The translations under genes were made by a program, and so were the position numbers. From Methylobacterium amylolyticum (GTDB taxonomy: Bacteria; Pseudomonadota; Alphaproteobacteria; Rhizobiales; Beijerinckiaceae), in assembly GCF_030700245.1 (NCBI RefSeq), contig NZ_JAUYZI010000018.1:48383-112382 (forward strand): a stretch of 64,000 bases of DNA. The letters run 5' to 3'. Below, piece after piece: positions 46,207-54,703 of this stretch (position 1 is the stretch's first letter; each line of letters begins with the position of its first letter). The notes beneath the pieces were generated by a model that ran no database searches, had not been told where the DNA came from, and worked only from the letters and a program-made list of their open reading frames with translations.

Positions 46207-47814
46207 TCAGAAGGGCAGGGCCTTGGGCCGGAACGTCTTGTACCACACGGCGATCATCATCCGGGTCAGCGTCACCGCGGTGATGACGGTCGTCAGGATG
46301 CCGAGGATGAACACCACCGCGAAGCCCTTCACCGGGCCGGAGCCCAGGAAGAACAGGATCAGCGCGGCGATCGCCATGGTCGAGTTCGAGTCGATGATCG
46401 TCGCGAACGCCCGGTCGAAGCCGGCCTGGAGCGCCGAGACCAGCGAGCGGCCGGCGCGGCTCTCCTCGCGCATGCGCTCGTAGATCAGCACGTTCGAATC
46501 GACCGCGGTGCCGATGGTGAGCACGATGCCGGCGATGCCGGGCAGCGTCATCGTCGCCTCCAGCACCGACATCAGGCCGAGGATCAGCCCGACGTGGACG
46601 ATCAGGGCGATGTTGGCGATGAAGCCGAAGGTCCCGTAGGTGGCGAACATGAAGGTCACGACGAGGCCCGCCGCGACGAGGGTCGCGAGCTTGCCGGCCT
46701 CGATCGAGTCGCGCCCGAGGCCCGGCCCGACGACCCGGCGCTCGACCACCGTGAACTTCGCGGGCAGCGCGCCGGCGCGCAGCAGCACCGCGAGGTCGTT
46801 GGCCTGCTGGACCGTGAAATTGCCGGTGATCTGGCCCGAGCCGCCGGTGATCGCCGAGCGGATGACTGGGGCGGAGACCACCTCGTTGTCGAGGACGATC
46901 GCCATGCGCCGGCCGACGTTCTCCGAGGTCGCCTGCCCGAAGCGTTGCGCGCCGCGCAGGTTGAACTTGAAGCTCACCATCGGCTCGCGCGTCTGCTGGT
47001 CGAAGGCCGGCTGCGCGTCGGTCAATTCGCCGCCGTCGGCCATGACGCGGCGCTCCACCGGCACCTTGGCGCCCTTCTCGTCCTTCGAGGGCAGCATGTC
47101 GACGTCGCCCGAAGGGCTGTCGGCGAGCATCCGGAACTCGAGCTTGGCGGTGGAGCCCAGCAGCTTCTCCAGCCGCTCGGGGTTCTGCTCGCCCGGCACC
47201 TGGATCAGGATGCGGTCCGCGCCCTGCTGCTGGATCGACGGCTCCGTGGTGCCGGTCGAGTCGAGGCGGCGGCGGATGACCTCGATGCCCTGGCTCACCG
47301 CGCGCCGCGTGCGGTCGGTGATGCCGGCATCGGTGAGCGTCAGGCGGATCACGCCGCCGGGCTGCTCGGTCACGTCGACGGTGCGCGCGCCGGTCTGTCC
47401 GACCAGCGGGCTGGAGATCGGCTGGCTGAGCTCGCGCAGCTTGGGCATCACCTTGGCCCGCGCCGCGTCGTCGGCGATCTTCACCTGCACGCCGCGCGGG
47501 AGCAGGCTGATGCCGCCGTCGGCCCGGACGTTCTCCTGCTGGAGCGCGCGGCGCACGTCGTCGCGCAGGGCCTTGGCCTGGGAGGCGATCAGCTCGTTCT
47601 GGTCGACTTCCAGCAGGAGCTGGGAGCCGCCCTGGAGGTCGAGACCCAGCACGATCGCCCGGGTCGGCACGATCCAGGCCGGGAACCAGGACGGCAGCGC
47701 CGCGACGAAGCCCTTGCGCTGCTCCGGCGAGAAGAAGCTCGGCACGGCGAGCCCGAGGCCGATCAGGATCACGCCCAGCGTCGCGATGATCTTCGCACGA
47801 GAGAAGCGCAGCAT
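46207..47814 (-). CDS. secD: Protein translocase subunit SecD
   Basis: A 535-residue inner-membrane protein of the SecDF-YajC complex. It has an N-terminal helix, LGLDLQGGSQLLLEVD (the GLDLxGG motif), a large periplasmic domain (about residues 70-360) with the P1 head, and five C-terminal helices including GTAVDSNVLIYERMREE. It is slightly shorter than E. coli SecD (615), as is usual in alphaproteobacteria. YajC ends 71 nt upstream. Confidence 0.96.
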   Translation of the reverse strand: MLRFSRAKIIATLGVILIGLGLAVPSFFSPEQRKGFVAALPSWFPAWIVPTRAIVLGLDLQGGSQLLLEVDQNELIASQAKALRDDVRRALQQENVRADGGISLLPRGVQVKIADDAARAKVMPKLRELSQPISSPLVGQTGARTVDVTEQPGGVIRLTLTDAGITDRTRRAVSQGIEVIRRRLDSTGTTEPSIQQQGADRILIQVPGEQNPERLEKLLGSTAKLEFRMLADSPSGDVDMLPSKDEKGAKVPVERRVMADGGELTDAQPAFDQQTREPMVSFKFNLRGAQRFGQATSENVGRRMAIVLDNEVVSAPVIRSAITGGSGQITGNFTVQQANDLAVLLRAGALPAKFTVVERRVVGPGLGRDSIEAGKLATLVAAGLVVTFMFATYGTFGFIANIALIVHVGLILGLMSVLEATMTLPGIAGIVLTIGTAVDSNVLIYERMREESRAGRSLVSALQAGFDRAFATIIDSNSTMAIAALILFFLGSGPVKGFAVVFILGILTTVITAVTLTRMMIAVWYKTFRPKALPF

Positions 47815-47885
47815 CGACCGTCTTTTTCTCTTTCAGGCCGGCCCTTTGAGCCGACCCCTTCAACGGATGTCTGAGGGACGCCGGC

Positions 47886-48221
47886 TCACGCCGCCTTGGC
47901 CGGGCCGCCCTTGGCGCGGACCTCGGAGATCATGGAGCGCACGACCTTGACCCGGACGTTCGGGGCGATCTCGACCTCGATCTCGGCGGCGTCGTCGGCC
48001 GCCTTCACCACCCGCCCGACGAGGCCGCCGTTGGTGACGACCGTATCGTCGCGGCGCACGCCCTTGATCAGCGCCTGGTGCTCCTTGACCCGCCTCTGCT
48101 GCGGCCGCAGGATCAGGAAGTACATGATCACGAAGATCAGGACGAAGGGGATCACCTGGAAGGCGATCTCCGCACCGCCGGCGGCCGCGCCGGCCCCTTG
48201 CGCGAAGGCGGGGGTGATCAA
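47886..48221 (-). CDS. yajC: Preprotein translocase subunit YajC
   Basis: A 111-residue single-pass membrane protein: short periplasmic N-terminus, helix QVIPFVLIFVIMYFLILRPQ, then the conserved RPQQRRVKEHQALIKGVRRDD and GDTVVTNGGLVGRV-type beta domain in the cytoplasm. No ATG fits. The TTG at 48221 is chosen because GGAG lies 8 nt upstream and it gives the usual family length. The ATG between the two is out of frame and stops after three codons. First gene of the operon with secD, secF, the Mth938-like and phytoene-synthase-like genes. Confidence 0.9.
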   Translation of the reverse strand: MITPAFAQGAGAAAGGAEIAFQVIPFVLIFVIMYFLILRPQQRRVKEHQALIKGVRRDDTVVTNGGLVGRVVKAADDAAEIEVEIAPNVRVKVVRSMISEVRAKGGPAKAA

Positions 48222-48364
48222 CGTCTCATCTCCTGCGATTGCGGCGCGGGCCGCCCGCCTCATGCGCGGGGCCCGTCGAAAAGCGCGCGGACTATAGCCA
48301 GGGGCTTCCCGAAAGCAACGGCAGCCGGTTGCGGCGGGTCGCCCCGAAGCGCCAGCCGACGCGG

Positions 48365-49246
48365 TCAGACCAGCGACCGCACCGCCTCGGCGAAGGCCTC
48401 GGGCGCCTCCTGCGGCACGTTGTGGCCGATCCCCGGCAGGCGGCGATACGCGTAAGGGCCCGTGAACCGCTCGGCGTCGCCGCGCTCGGATTGCGGCGGG
48501 AAGACGCCGCCGTCGCCCCCTTCGAGCACGACCGTCGGCACGCCGATCCGCGGCTGCGGCGCCAGCCGCGCCTCGATCTGCGCGTAGGCGGGATCCCCCG
48601 GGACGAGGCCGTAGCGGACCCGGTAGGAGTGGATCACCACGTCGACGAAGTCCGGGTTGTCGAAGGCGGCGGCGCTCGCCGCGAAGGTTTGCGCGTCGAA
48701 GGCCCAGTTCGGCGACCATTGCCGCCACAGCAGCCGGGCGATCCCGGCCCGGTCCGCGGTCAGGCCGGCGCGGCCCCGCTCGGACTGGAAGTAGTACTGG
48801 TACCACAGCCGACACTCGGCCTCCGGCGCGGCGGGCCGGCCGGACCGGGCGACGTCGTGGATGTTGTAGCCGCTGCCGCAGGTCACGAGCCCCGCCGCGC
48901 GCTCCGGCCAGAGGGCGGCGACGACGCAGGCCGCGCGCCCGCCCCAGTCGTAGCCGGCGAGCACTGCCCGCTCGATCCCGAGGGCGTCGAGGAAGGCCAG
49001 CAGGTCCGCCCCCAGCGCCGCCTGCTCGCCCGAGCGCGGGGTCGCCGCATCGCGAAACCGCGTCGCGCCGTAGCCGCGCAAGGATGGGATCAGGCAGCGC
49101 ACGCCCGCGCCCGCTAGGATCTCGCCCGCCGCCGCGCAGGCGTGCGCGGCGTAGGGAAAGCCGTGCAGGAGCACCGCGGGCGGCCCGTCCGGCGGCCCGA
49201 TCTCGGCATAGGCGACGTCGAGGACGCCGGCGCGGACGCGTTTCAT
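48365..49246 (-). CDS. Alpha/beta hydrolase, epoxide-hydrolase-like
   Basis: A 293-residue alpha/beta hydrolase. The oxyanion motif is LLHGFPYAAHA, followed by PSLRGYGATRF. The nucleophile is an Asp in GYDWGGRAAC, as in epoxide hydrolases and haloalkane dehalogenases, instead of the Ser of esterases; the His is in LPGIGHNVPQEAPE. The natural substrate is unknown. A lone gene, 143 nt upstream of the yajC start and on the same strand. Confidence 0.87.
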   Translation of the reverse strand: MKRVRAGVLDVAYAEIGPPDGPPAVLLHGFPYAAHACAAAGEILAGAGVRCLIPSLRGYGATRFRDAATPRSGEQAALGADLLAFLDALGIERAVLAGYDWGGRAACVVAALWPERAAGLVTCGSGYNIHDVARSGRPAAPEAECRLWYQYYFQSERGRAGLTADRAGIARLLWRQWSPNWAFDAQTFAASAAAFDNPDFVDVVIHSYRVRYGLVPGDPAYAQIEARLAPQPRIGVPTVVLEGGDGGVFPPQSERGDAERFTGPYAYRRLPGIGHNVPQEAPEAFAEAVRSLV

Positions 49247-49381
49247 GGAGGCGGCTCCCGTGGGGGGATCGACCCTACACGATCATTCCGCCCGTGCGAT
49301 CGCGTCGCGCGCGCTTGCCGCCGGGCGTCCCCGCACGATCTTCCGCGCTCGGCTTGGGACCTGTGACGGGAGCGGCGGACG

Positions 49382-49774
49382 ATGGGGCTGATGGACGGAG
49401 CGCGGAGCGCGTTCGGGGACGTGGCGGCGGCGACCGAGCGGGCGGTCGCCCGCGCCGGCAGCGGCAAGCTCGCGATGGCCTTCGCCAAATTCTACCCCGA
49501 CGGCCTGCCGGCCTTCCTCGACCGGCTGCGCGCCGAGGGGCAGGGCGAGGCGGTCGACGCGTGGCTCGGCGGCGACACCGGCCGGTCGGTGCCGGCCGCC
49601 GTGATCGCCGCCTGCCTGCCGGAGGCGGTGACCGCGCGCCTCGCCGACGACCTCAGCCTGCCCCCCGGGCGCGTGCCGGTCTCGCTGGCGGAATTCCTGC
49701 CCGCGGCAGTGGCCAAGGTCAGCGAGGGCGGGCGGCTGAAGCCGCAGCCGAACTTCAGCACGCAGATCCGCTGA
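49382..49774 (+). CDS. DUF937/YidB-like protein
   Basis: A 130-residue helical protein in the style of the YidB/DUF937 family, with an Ala/Gly/Leu-rich N-terminus, AMAFAKFYPDGLPAFLDRLR, AEGQGEAVDAWLGGDTGRSV and the C-terminal LPPGRVPVSLAEFLPAAVAKVSE. No signal peptide or catalytic motif is visible, and the family has no agreed function. It diverges from the epoxide-hydrolase-like gene and converges on the NlpD-like gene, with a hairpin terminator between. Confidence 0.72.
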   Translation: MGLMDGARSAFGDVAAATERAVARAGSGKLAMAFAKFYPDGLPAFLDRLRAEGQGEAVDAWLGGDTGRSVPAAVIAACLPEAVTARLADDLSLPPGRVPVSLAEFLPAAVAKVSEGGRLKPQPNFSTQIR

Positions 49775-49816
49775 GGGCGCCGGCCGGGACGGCGGCTCCG
49801 CCCCCGAACGCGAAAC

Positions 49817-49837
49817 GGCGGCCCGCAGGGGGCCGCC
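49817..49837. terminator. Bidirectional hairpin terminator
   Basis: GGCGGCCC (49817-49824) and GGGCCGCC (49830-49837) form a perfect 8-bp stem between convergent genes. It is preceded on the plus strand by a short A tract (AAAC), giving a weak T tract for the minus strand. Confidence 0.6.
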
Positions 49838-49866
49838 GCTCAGGAACCGGAGAACCTCCGAAACGC

Positions 49867-51345
49867 TCAGTTGCTGGCGAGTTGGGACATCGGATCGACC
49901 GGCGCGCCGCCCTTGCGGATCTCGAAGTGGAGCTGCGGCGAGGTCACGTTGCCCGAGGCGCCGGACTTGGCGATCGTCTGGCCGCGCTTCACCTTCTCGC
50001 CGGGCTTCACGTCGATCTCGCCGTTGTGGGCGTAGGCCGAGACGTAGCCGTTGGCGTGGCGCACCAGCACCAGCTTGCCGTAGCCCTTCACGTCGGAACC
50101 CGCGTAGGCGACCGTGCCCTCCTCGGCGGCCTTGACCGGCGTGCCCTCGGGCACGGCGATGTTGATGCCCTCGTTGCCGGACGTGCCGTAGCCGGTGATC
50201 ACCCGGCCCTTGGCCGGCCAGCGGAAGCTCTCCGAGGCGGCCTGCGCGGCCGGGGCGGGCTCGGCCTTCGCCTCCTTCACGGGCTCCCGGGCCGCTTCCT
50301 TGACCGGTGCGGGCTTGGCCTTCTCCGCGGCGGCGGCCTGCTTGGCCGCGTCCTTGGCCGCCTCCTTGGCGGCCTTGGCCTCGGCGAGCTTCTGGGCGGC
50401 CTCGGCCTTCGCGGCGGATTTGGCAGCCTCCTTGGCCGCTTCCTTAGCCGCTTCCTTGGCCTCGGCGGCGGCCCGGGCCTTCGCCTCGACCTTGGGGTCG
50501 GCCTTCGGGTTCGCCTTGTCCGTCTTCGCCTCGGCCGTCCGCTTCTCGGGCTTGCCCTTCTCGTCCGCCTTGGCGGTCTGGCCGGGCCGGACGTGGCGCT
50601 TCTTGTCGGCCTCCTTGAGGGCGGCCTCCTTGAGGGCAGCTTCCTTGGCGGCCTTGGCCTCGGCGAGCTTCTGGGCGGCCTCGCGGGCGGCGGTCTCCTT
50701 GGCCTCCTTGGCGGCGGCCTCCTTGCGGGCGGCCTCGCGCTTGGCTTCCGTCCGGGCGTCGACCGCCTTGGCATCCTCGCGCCGTTCCTCGGCGGCGCGG
50801 GCGGGCCGGGCCGTCATCGGGCCGGCGGCGGGGTTCATGCCGGAGGCGTTGTAGACCGGGATCACGAGCTGGCGCCCGGGGGTGATCTGATTGGCGCTGG
50901 AGAGGCCGTTGGCCGAGAGGATCGCCGAGGCCGGCACGCCGAAGCGGGTCGACATCTGGTTCAGGCTGTCGTTCTGCGAGACGGTGATGGTGGTGCCGCC
51001 CTGCGCGCTCCAGCCAGGCGCGCCGGTGGCGGCCGTGCGCGTCGCGGCGGCGGGCGTCGTGACCGGGGCCGCGGCCGGGGTCGCGACGGCCGCCGACCGG
51101 GTCGGCGCGCCGGGGGCGGGCAGCGCCTCGGACTGGATCCTGCCGGTGCGGATCGCGGGCGCCGGCTTGAGGCCGTCGTCCGGCAGGCTGCCGGTGGCGG
51201 CCGGCTCCGACGAGAACGGATTCGAGAACGGGTTGCTCAGACGCGAGGCGTCCGAGGAGCAGGCGGCCGCGCCCCCGCCGATGATCCCGATGAGGGCGAA
51301 CCGCGACAGCGTCCGCAACCCCCGCCCAGCTCCGCGCACCCGCAT
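49867..51345 (-). CDS. LysM and degenerate LytM (M23) lipoprotein, NlpD/DipM-like
   Basis: A 492-residue envelope protein. A signal sequence with a possible lipobox ends at Cys29 (GGGAAACSSD; Ala at -3 is unusual). A LysM domain is at about 118-164 (TVSQNDSLNQMSTRFGVPAS), a long Ala/Lys/Glu coiled region with internal repeats (QKLAEAKAAKEAA twice) is at about 185-370, and an M23 domain is at 376-490. In the M23 domain the zinc ligands are lost: NEGINIAVPEGT where enzymes have HxGxD, and SPQLHFEIR where they have HLH. This points to an activator of cell-wall amidases at division, as with NlpD and EnvC, and not to a peptidase. Confidence 0.87.
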   Translation of the reverse strand: MRVRGAGRGLRTLSRFALIGIIGGGAAACSSDASRLSNPFSNPFSSEPAATGSLPDDGLKPAPAIRTGRIQSEALPAPGAPTRSAAVATPAAAPVTTPAAATRTAATGAPGWSAQGGTTITVSQNDSLNQMSTRFGVPASAILSANGLSSANQITPGRQLVIPVYNASGMNPAAGPMTARPARAAEERREDAKAVDARTEAKREAARKEAAAKEAKETAAREAAQKLAEAKAAKEAALKEAALKEADKKRHVRPGQTAKADEKGKPEKRTAEAKTDKANPKADPKVEAKARAAAEAKEAAKEAAKEAAKSAAKAEAAQKLAEAKAAKEAAKDAAKQAAAAEKAKPAPVKEAAREPVKEAKAEPAPAAQAASESFRWPAKGRVITGYGTSGNEGINIAVPEGTPVKAAEEGTVAYAGSDVKGYGKLVLVRHANGYVSAYAHNGEIDVKPGEKVKRGQTIAKSGASGNVTSPQLHFEIRKGGAPVDPMSQLASN

Positions 51346-51574
51346 CGACGCACCCGTCTGCCCAACGCAACCCGATGCCCGAATGAAGCCGGATTCAGGT
51401 TAAGCAACCGTTCCCGTTCACCACGTTCGCGCGCGGACCGGCGCCCCCACGGGGCCGCGCCGACGCGGATGGCCGGGAACCGCTTCGACGCCCCGGCCGC
51501 CGCGGTGCACCGAGGCGTCCCGCCGCGCGGGCTTCGTGCCTTCCCGGGGCCGGGGGCGACCCCACATCCGCGGG

Positions 51575-52120
51575 ATGTTGTTCGGCCGCGCCCCCCGCGA
51601 CAGCCTCGCCGACCTGCCGCCGCTCGCGACCGCGCGCCTGTCGATCCGGGGGCTGGCGCCCGGGGACGCCGACGCCCTGCGCCGCCTGACCGACGACCCG
51701 GCGATCACCGGAGCGGTCGATTTCCTGCCCGCGCCGTTCACCCTCCAGGACGCGCACGACCTGATCCGCGGCGGCGCCCGCGCGCAGGACCGCTTCCTCG
51801 GGATCTGGACACGTGAAGCGGGTGCGCCGGCGCTCGTCGGGGTGGTCGGCGCCCACCTGCGCGGGCCGGGCACGATCGAGATCGGCACCTGGATCGGCGG
51901 CGCGGCGCGGGGGCGGGGCCTCGCCTTCGAGGCGGTGTCCGCCCTCCTCGCGCTGCTCGCGCGCCGCTTCCCGGCGCGCGCGGTGGTGGCCGAGTGCCGC
52001 CCCGGCAACGTCGCCTCCTGGGGCCTGCTGCGCAAGCTCGGCTTCCGCGACACCGGCGAGGACGGCCACCGCCCCGGGCGCCGGGTGCTGCGGCTTGAAG
52101 CAGGCGGCGGACAGGGCTGA
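51575..52120 (+). CDS. GNAT-family N-acetyltransferase
   Basis: A 181-residue acetyltransferase of the RimJ/RimL branch. It begins LATARLSIRGLAPGDADALR, has IGTWIGGAARGRGLAFEAV (the acetyl-CoA-binding Q/RxxGxG/A region, here RGRGLA) and AVVAECRPGNVASWGLLRKL, with the final GFRDTGED block. The ATG at 51575 is chosen over the GTG at 51536, since the family starts near LATARL. The substrate is unknown. It converges on the outer-membrane protein gene. Confidence 0.87.
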   Translation: MLFGRAPRDSLADLPPLATARLSIRGLAPGDADALRRLTDDPAITGAVDFLPAPFTLQDAHDLIRGGARAQDRFLGIWTREAGAPALVGVVGAHLRGPGTIEIGTWIGGAARGRGLAFEAVSALLALLARRFPARAVVAECRPGNVASWGLLRKLGFRDTGEDGHRPGRRVLRLEAGGGQG

Positions 52121-52150
52121 TCCCGGGCCAGAACGCCGGCCCGGACCCAG

Positions 52151-52186
52151 AAAAAAGCCGTCCGGGATCGCGCGATCCCGGACGGC
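52151..52186 (-). terminator. Rho-independent terminator of the outer-membrane protein gene
   Basis: A perfect 30-nt palindrome (52157-52186; arms GCCGTCCGGGATCGC and GCGATCCCGGACGGC) is followed on the minus strand by six T (AAAAAA at 52151-52156 on the plus strand). It lies 40 nt after the stop of the minus-strand barrel gene. The best intrinsic terminator in the window. Confidence 0.92.
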
Positions 52187-52225
52187 TCGGTCCGTGCGGT
52201 GCCGCCCCGGGGGGCGGCGCGGGCC

Positions 52226-53494
52226 TCAGAAGGTGATGCCCGTCTCGATCATGTACCGGTCCTGCGTGGTGCGGTTGCCGGTGCGGCCGAAGCCGGTGCC
52301 GAGGGTGCCCTCGGCGATGTTGCCGCGGGTGATGCCGCCGAGTTCGACGTGGGCGTATTCGAGCCGCAGGAAGTAGCGATCGAAGGTGAAGGTCGGCGTC
52401 ACGGTGACCGAGAACGCGTTGCTGCCCGCGCCGAAGCCCAGCAGGTTGGTGGTGCCCGAGCCGCGCACGCCCGTCTGCTCGATGTACTCGACGCGTCCGG
52501 CCAGGGCGAAGTTCTCGTTGAAGCTGTAGGCCGCGAGCAGCGCGCCGCCGTAGGTCGAGGCGCCGGTGAGGATGCCCACCCGCGGGTCGCGCTCGACGTT
52601 GGTGAACTGGAAGTACGGCTGGATGATCCACGGGCCGTTCGAGTAGGTGTAGTTGACGCTGAGGATGCCCGAGTTCTGCTGGAGGTTCGGCGTCGCGTAC
52701 TGGTAGCGCAGGCTGCGGTCGAGGGCGTTGGTGCGGTCGAGGTTGAGGCCGCCGTTGATGCCGATCGTGTTGAAGTCGTCGAGCTTGTAGGTGACCGCGC
52801 CGGTGAACCACGAGATCTGGTTGGAGAAGAAGCCGTCGGTGCCGGCCACCGAGACCGCCCACGGCCCGTCCGCCCAGTTGAGCTGGACGCCCTGGTTGAT
52901 GAAGTTCTCCTGCACGAACAGCAGGCCGCGGTTGATGTTCAGGTTCTGGTAGGTGAACAGCAGCTCGGTGCCGATCAGGGTGAACATCCGGCCGCCCTGG
53001 ATCGACCAGTTGTCGTTGATCTGGATCTTGCCGAAGGCGACCGGGACCGGGCCGAACAGGAGGTCGGTCTGGTTGAGCGTGCCGAAGATCGGGAAGCCGA
53101 GCTGCGGGATCGAGTAGGCGCCGGCCTGGACGTAGAACTGGAACGCGCCCTCCGGCTTCTGGATGATGCCGTGGACGTTGGTGAAGTCGACCCGCGCGGC
53201 CCGGTCCGGGGCGTCGCCCGGGGGCACGAGGAAGTTCTGCGGGAACGGGTTGGTCTGGGTGTAGGCGTAGCCCGAGATCGCGCCGCCGACGTAGATGTCG
53301 CCGAGCGGGCCGGCCGAGAAGCAGGTCGGGTTCGGGTTGGCCTTGATCACGCCGCCGAAGGTCGGGCCGAGCAGCGTCGCCTTGCACGGCTCGACCGGGA
53401 CTGGGGCAGGGGCGGGGGCCATGTCGGCCGCGAGCACGCTGGTGGAGGTGAGCAGCGCGGTCGCCAGACCGGCCAGGGTGGAACGCTTCGGCAT
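52226..53494 (-). CDS. Outer-membrane beta-barrel protein (BBP2/porin-like)
   Basis: A 422-residue protein with a signal peptide (MPKRSTLAGLATALLTSTSVLA, cut before ADMAP) and a body of alternating amphipathic strands (FQFYVQAGAYSI, FGKIQINDNWSIQGGRM, FALAGRVEYIEQTG, YFLRLEYAHVEL) ending in ...YMIETGITF with C-terminal Phe, the signature of an outer-membrane barrel. It resembles the putative beta-barrel porin-2 group common in Rhizobiales. Ligand unknown. A strong terminator follows; the upstream region (53535-53600) is AT-rich for this genome and probably holds the promoter. Confidence 0.85.
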   Translation of the reverse strand: MPKRSTLAGLATALLTSTSVLAADMAPAPAPVPVEPCKATLLGPTFGGVIKANPNPTCFSAGPLGDIYVGGAISGYAYTQTNPFPQNFLVPPGDAPDRAARVDFTNVHGIIQKPEGAFQFYVQAGAYSIPQLGFPIFGTLNQTDLLFGPVPVAFGKIQINDNWSIQGGRMFTLIGTELLFTYQNLNINRGLLFVQENFINQGVQLNWADGPWAVSVAGTDGFFSNQISWFTGAVTYKLDDFNTIGINGGLNLDRTNALDRSLRYQYATPNLQQNSGILSVNYTYSNGPWIIQPYFQFTNVERDPRVGILTGASTYGGALLAAYSFNENFALAGRVEYIEQTGVRGSGTTNLLGFGAGSNAFSVTVTPTFTFDRYFLRLEYAHVELGGITRGNIAEGTLGTGFGRTGNRTTQDRYMIETGITF

Positions 53495-53784
53495 GATCTC
53501 GCAGCTCGGTTCGGACTATCCACGGCCAAGCTGACATCGCTCGTCGAATGACACAAAATCAAAGAATCAGCACTTGCACACATTATGGGCAGAGTTGCGC
53601 GTCTCACCGCCGCTCGTAAACTGTTGTGGCATTCGCGCCACAAACACATCCCGGGCCGGCGCCGAAGACTGGGGAACGACCGTCGTCGCGGGTCTCACCG
53701 CGGCGCATGCGGCTTCGACCTGACGGCTCGCCGCGCCGCCCATCCGCGCGAGCGGCGCTTGCGCGGACTCGGACCGGCGCCGAC

Positions 53785-54639
53785 TCAGGTCGGCGGCGCG
53801 CCGAGCGGATCGCAGCGGAAGCCGCCGAACCCGCCCCGGGCCAGCCGCCCGGCGAGCGCCGGCAGGACCGCCAGCATCTCCGCCTCCAGCCGCCAGGGCG
53901 GATTGACGACGATCAATCCGCTGCCGTTCAGCCGGGTCGGGTCGTCCGGCCGGTCGATCAGCAGGTCGAGGCGCAGGGCCGGGCGGTCGAGGCCGGCGCC
54001 GAGATCGGCCGCCATCCGGTCGATCGCCGCCATGTCTTTGATCGGGTACCACGCGAGGAAGATCCCCGTCGGCCACTTGGCGACCGCCCGGGCCAGGGCG
54101 GTGCCGAGCCGCCCGACCTCGCCCGGCACCTCGTAGGGCGGGTCGATCAGCACGAGCCCGCGCCGCTCCTGCGGCGGCATCTGGGCGTTCACCGCGGTCC
54201 AGCCGTCGAGCTGCATCACCTTCACCCGGCGGTCGCGCGCGAAATGCCCCCTGAGCACCTCTGCGTCGGCCGGGTGCAGTTCCACGAACACGCCCCGGTC
54301 CCCCGGCCGCAGCGCCTCGCGGATCAGGGCCGGCGAGCCGGGATAGATCCGCTCCGATCCCGCGCGGGCCTGCACGGCCGCCACCGCCGCGCGGTAGGGG
54401 GCGAGCACCGCCTCGACGGCCGGGTCGAACGGAGCACTGAGCCGGCCCCAGCCCTCCAGCCACTCGCCGGTGCGCCGGGCCTCGTCGGCGTCGAGGTCGT
54501 AGACCCCGAGCCCGGCGAAGGCGTCGAGCGCCCGGAACGGCTTGTCCTTGAGGGCGAGGTGGGCGAGCACGCGGGTCAGCACGAGGTGCTTGAGCACGTC
54601 GGCGTGGTTGCCCGCGTGGAAGGCGTGCCGGTAGTTCAT
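53785..54639 (-). CDS. rlmJ: 23S rRNA (adenine2030-N6)-methyltransferase RlmJ
   Basis: A 284-residue SAM-dependent methyltransferase that modifies A2030 of 23S rRNA. The N-terminus MNYRHAFHAGNHADVLKHLV is diagnostic; the body has ALDAFAGLGVYDL, GVFVELHPADAEVL and the catalytic DPPY in LIDPPYEVPGE, with NPPWRLEAEM near the end. The length matches the family. It stands alone between the barrel protein and RNase T2. Confidence 0.94.
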   Translation of the reverse strand: MNYRHAFHAGNHADVLKHLVLTRVLAHLALKDKPFRALDAFAGLGVYDLDADEARRTGEWLEGWGRLSAPFDPAVEAVLAPYRAAVAAVQARAGSERIYPGSPALIREALRPGDRGVFVELHPADAEVLRGHFARDRRVKVMQLDGWTAVNAQMPPQERRGLVLIDPPYEVPGEVGRLGTALARAVAKWPTGIFLAWYPIKDMAAIDRMAADLGAGLDRPALRLDLLIDRPDDPTRLNGSGLIVVNPPWRLEAEMLAVLPALAGRLARGGFGGFRCDPLGAPPT

Positions 54640-54703
54640 GGCAGCCGGTCAACCGGATCGACTCGCCCCCGTCCAGCCGGGGTCCCGTGAAAGTCCGAAA
54701 AAA

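Noticed and set aside
46141..47874. Plus-strand open frame of 577 codons opposite secD
   Set aside because: Antisense to secD, which is certain. Composition is rich in Arg, Asp, His and Gln, as in the other antisense frames.
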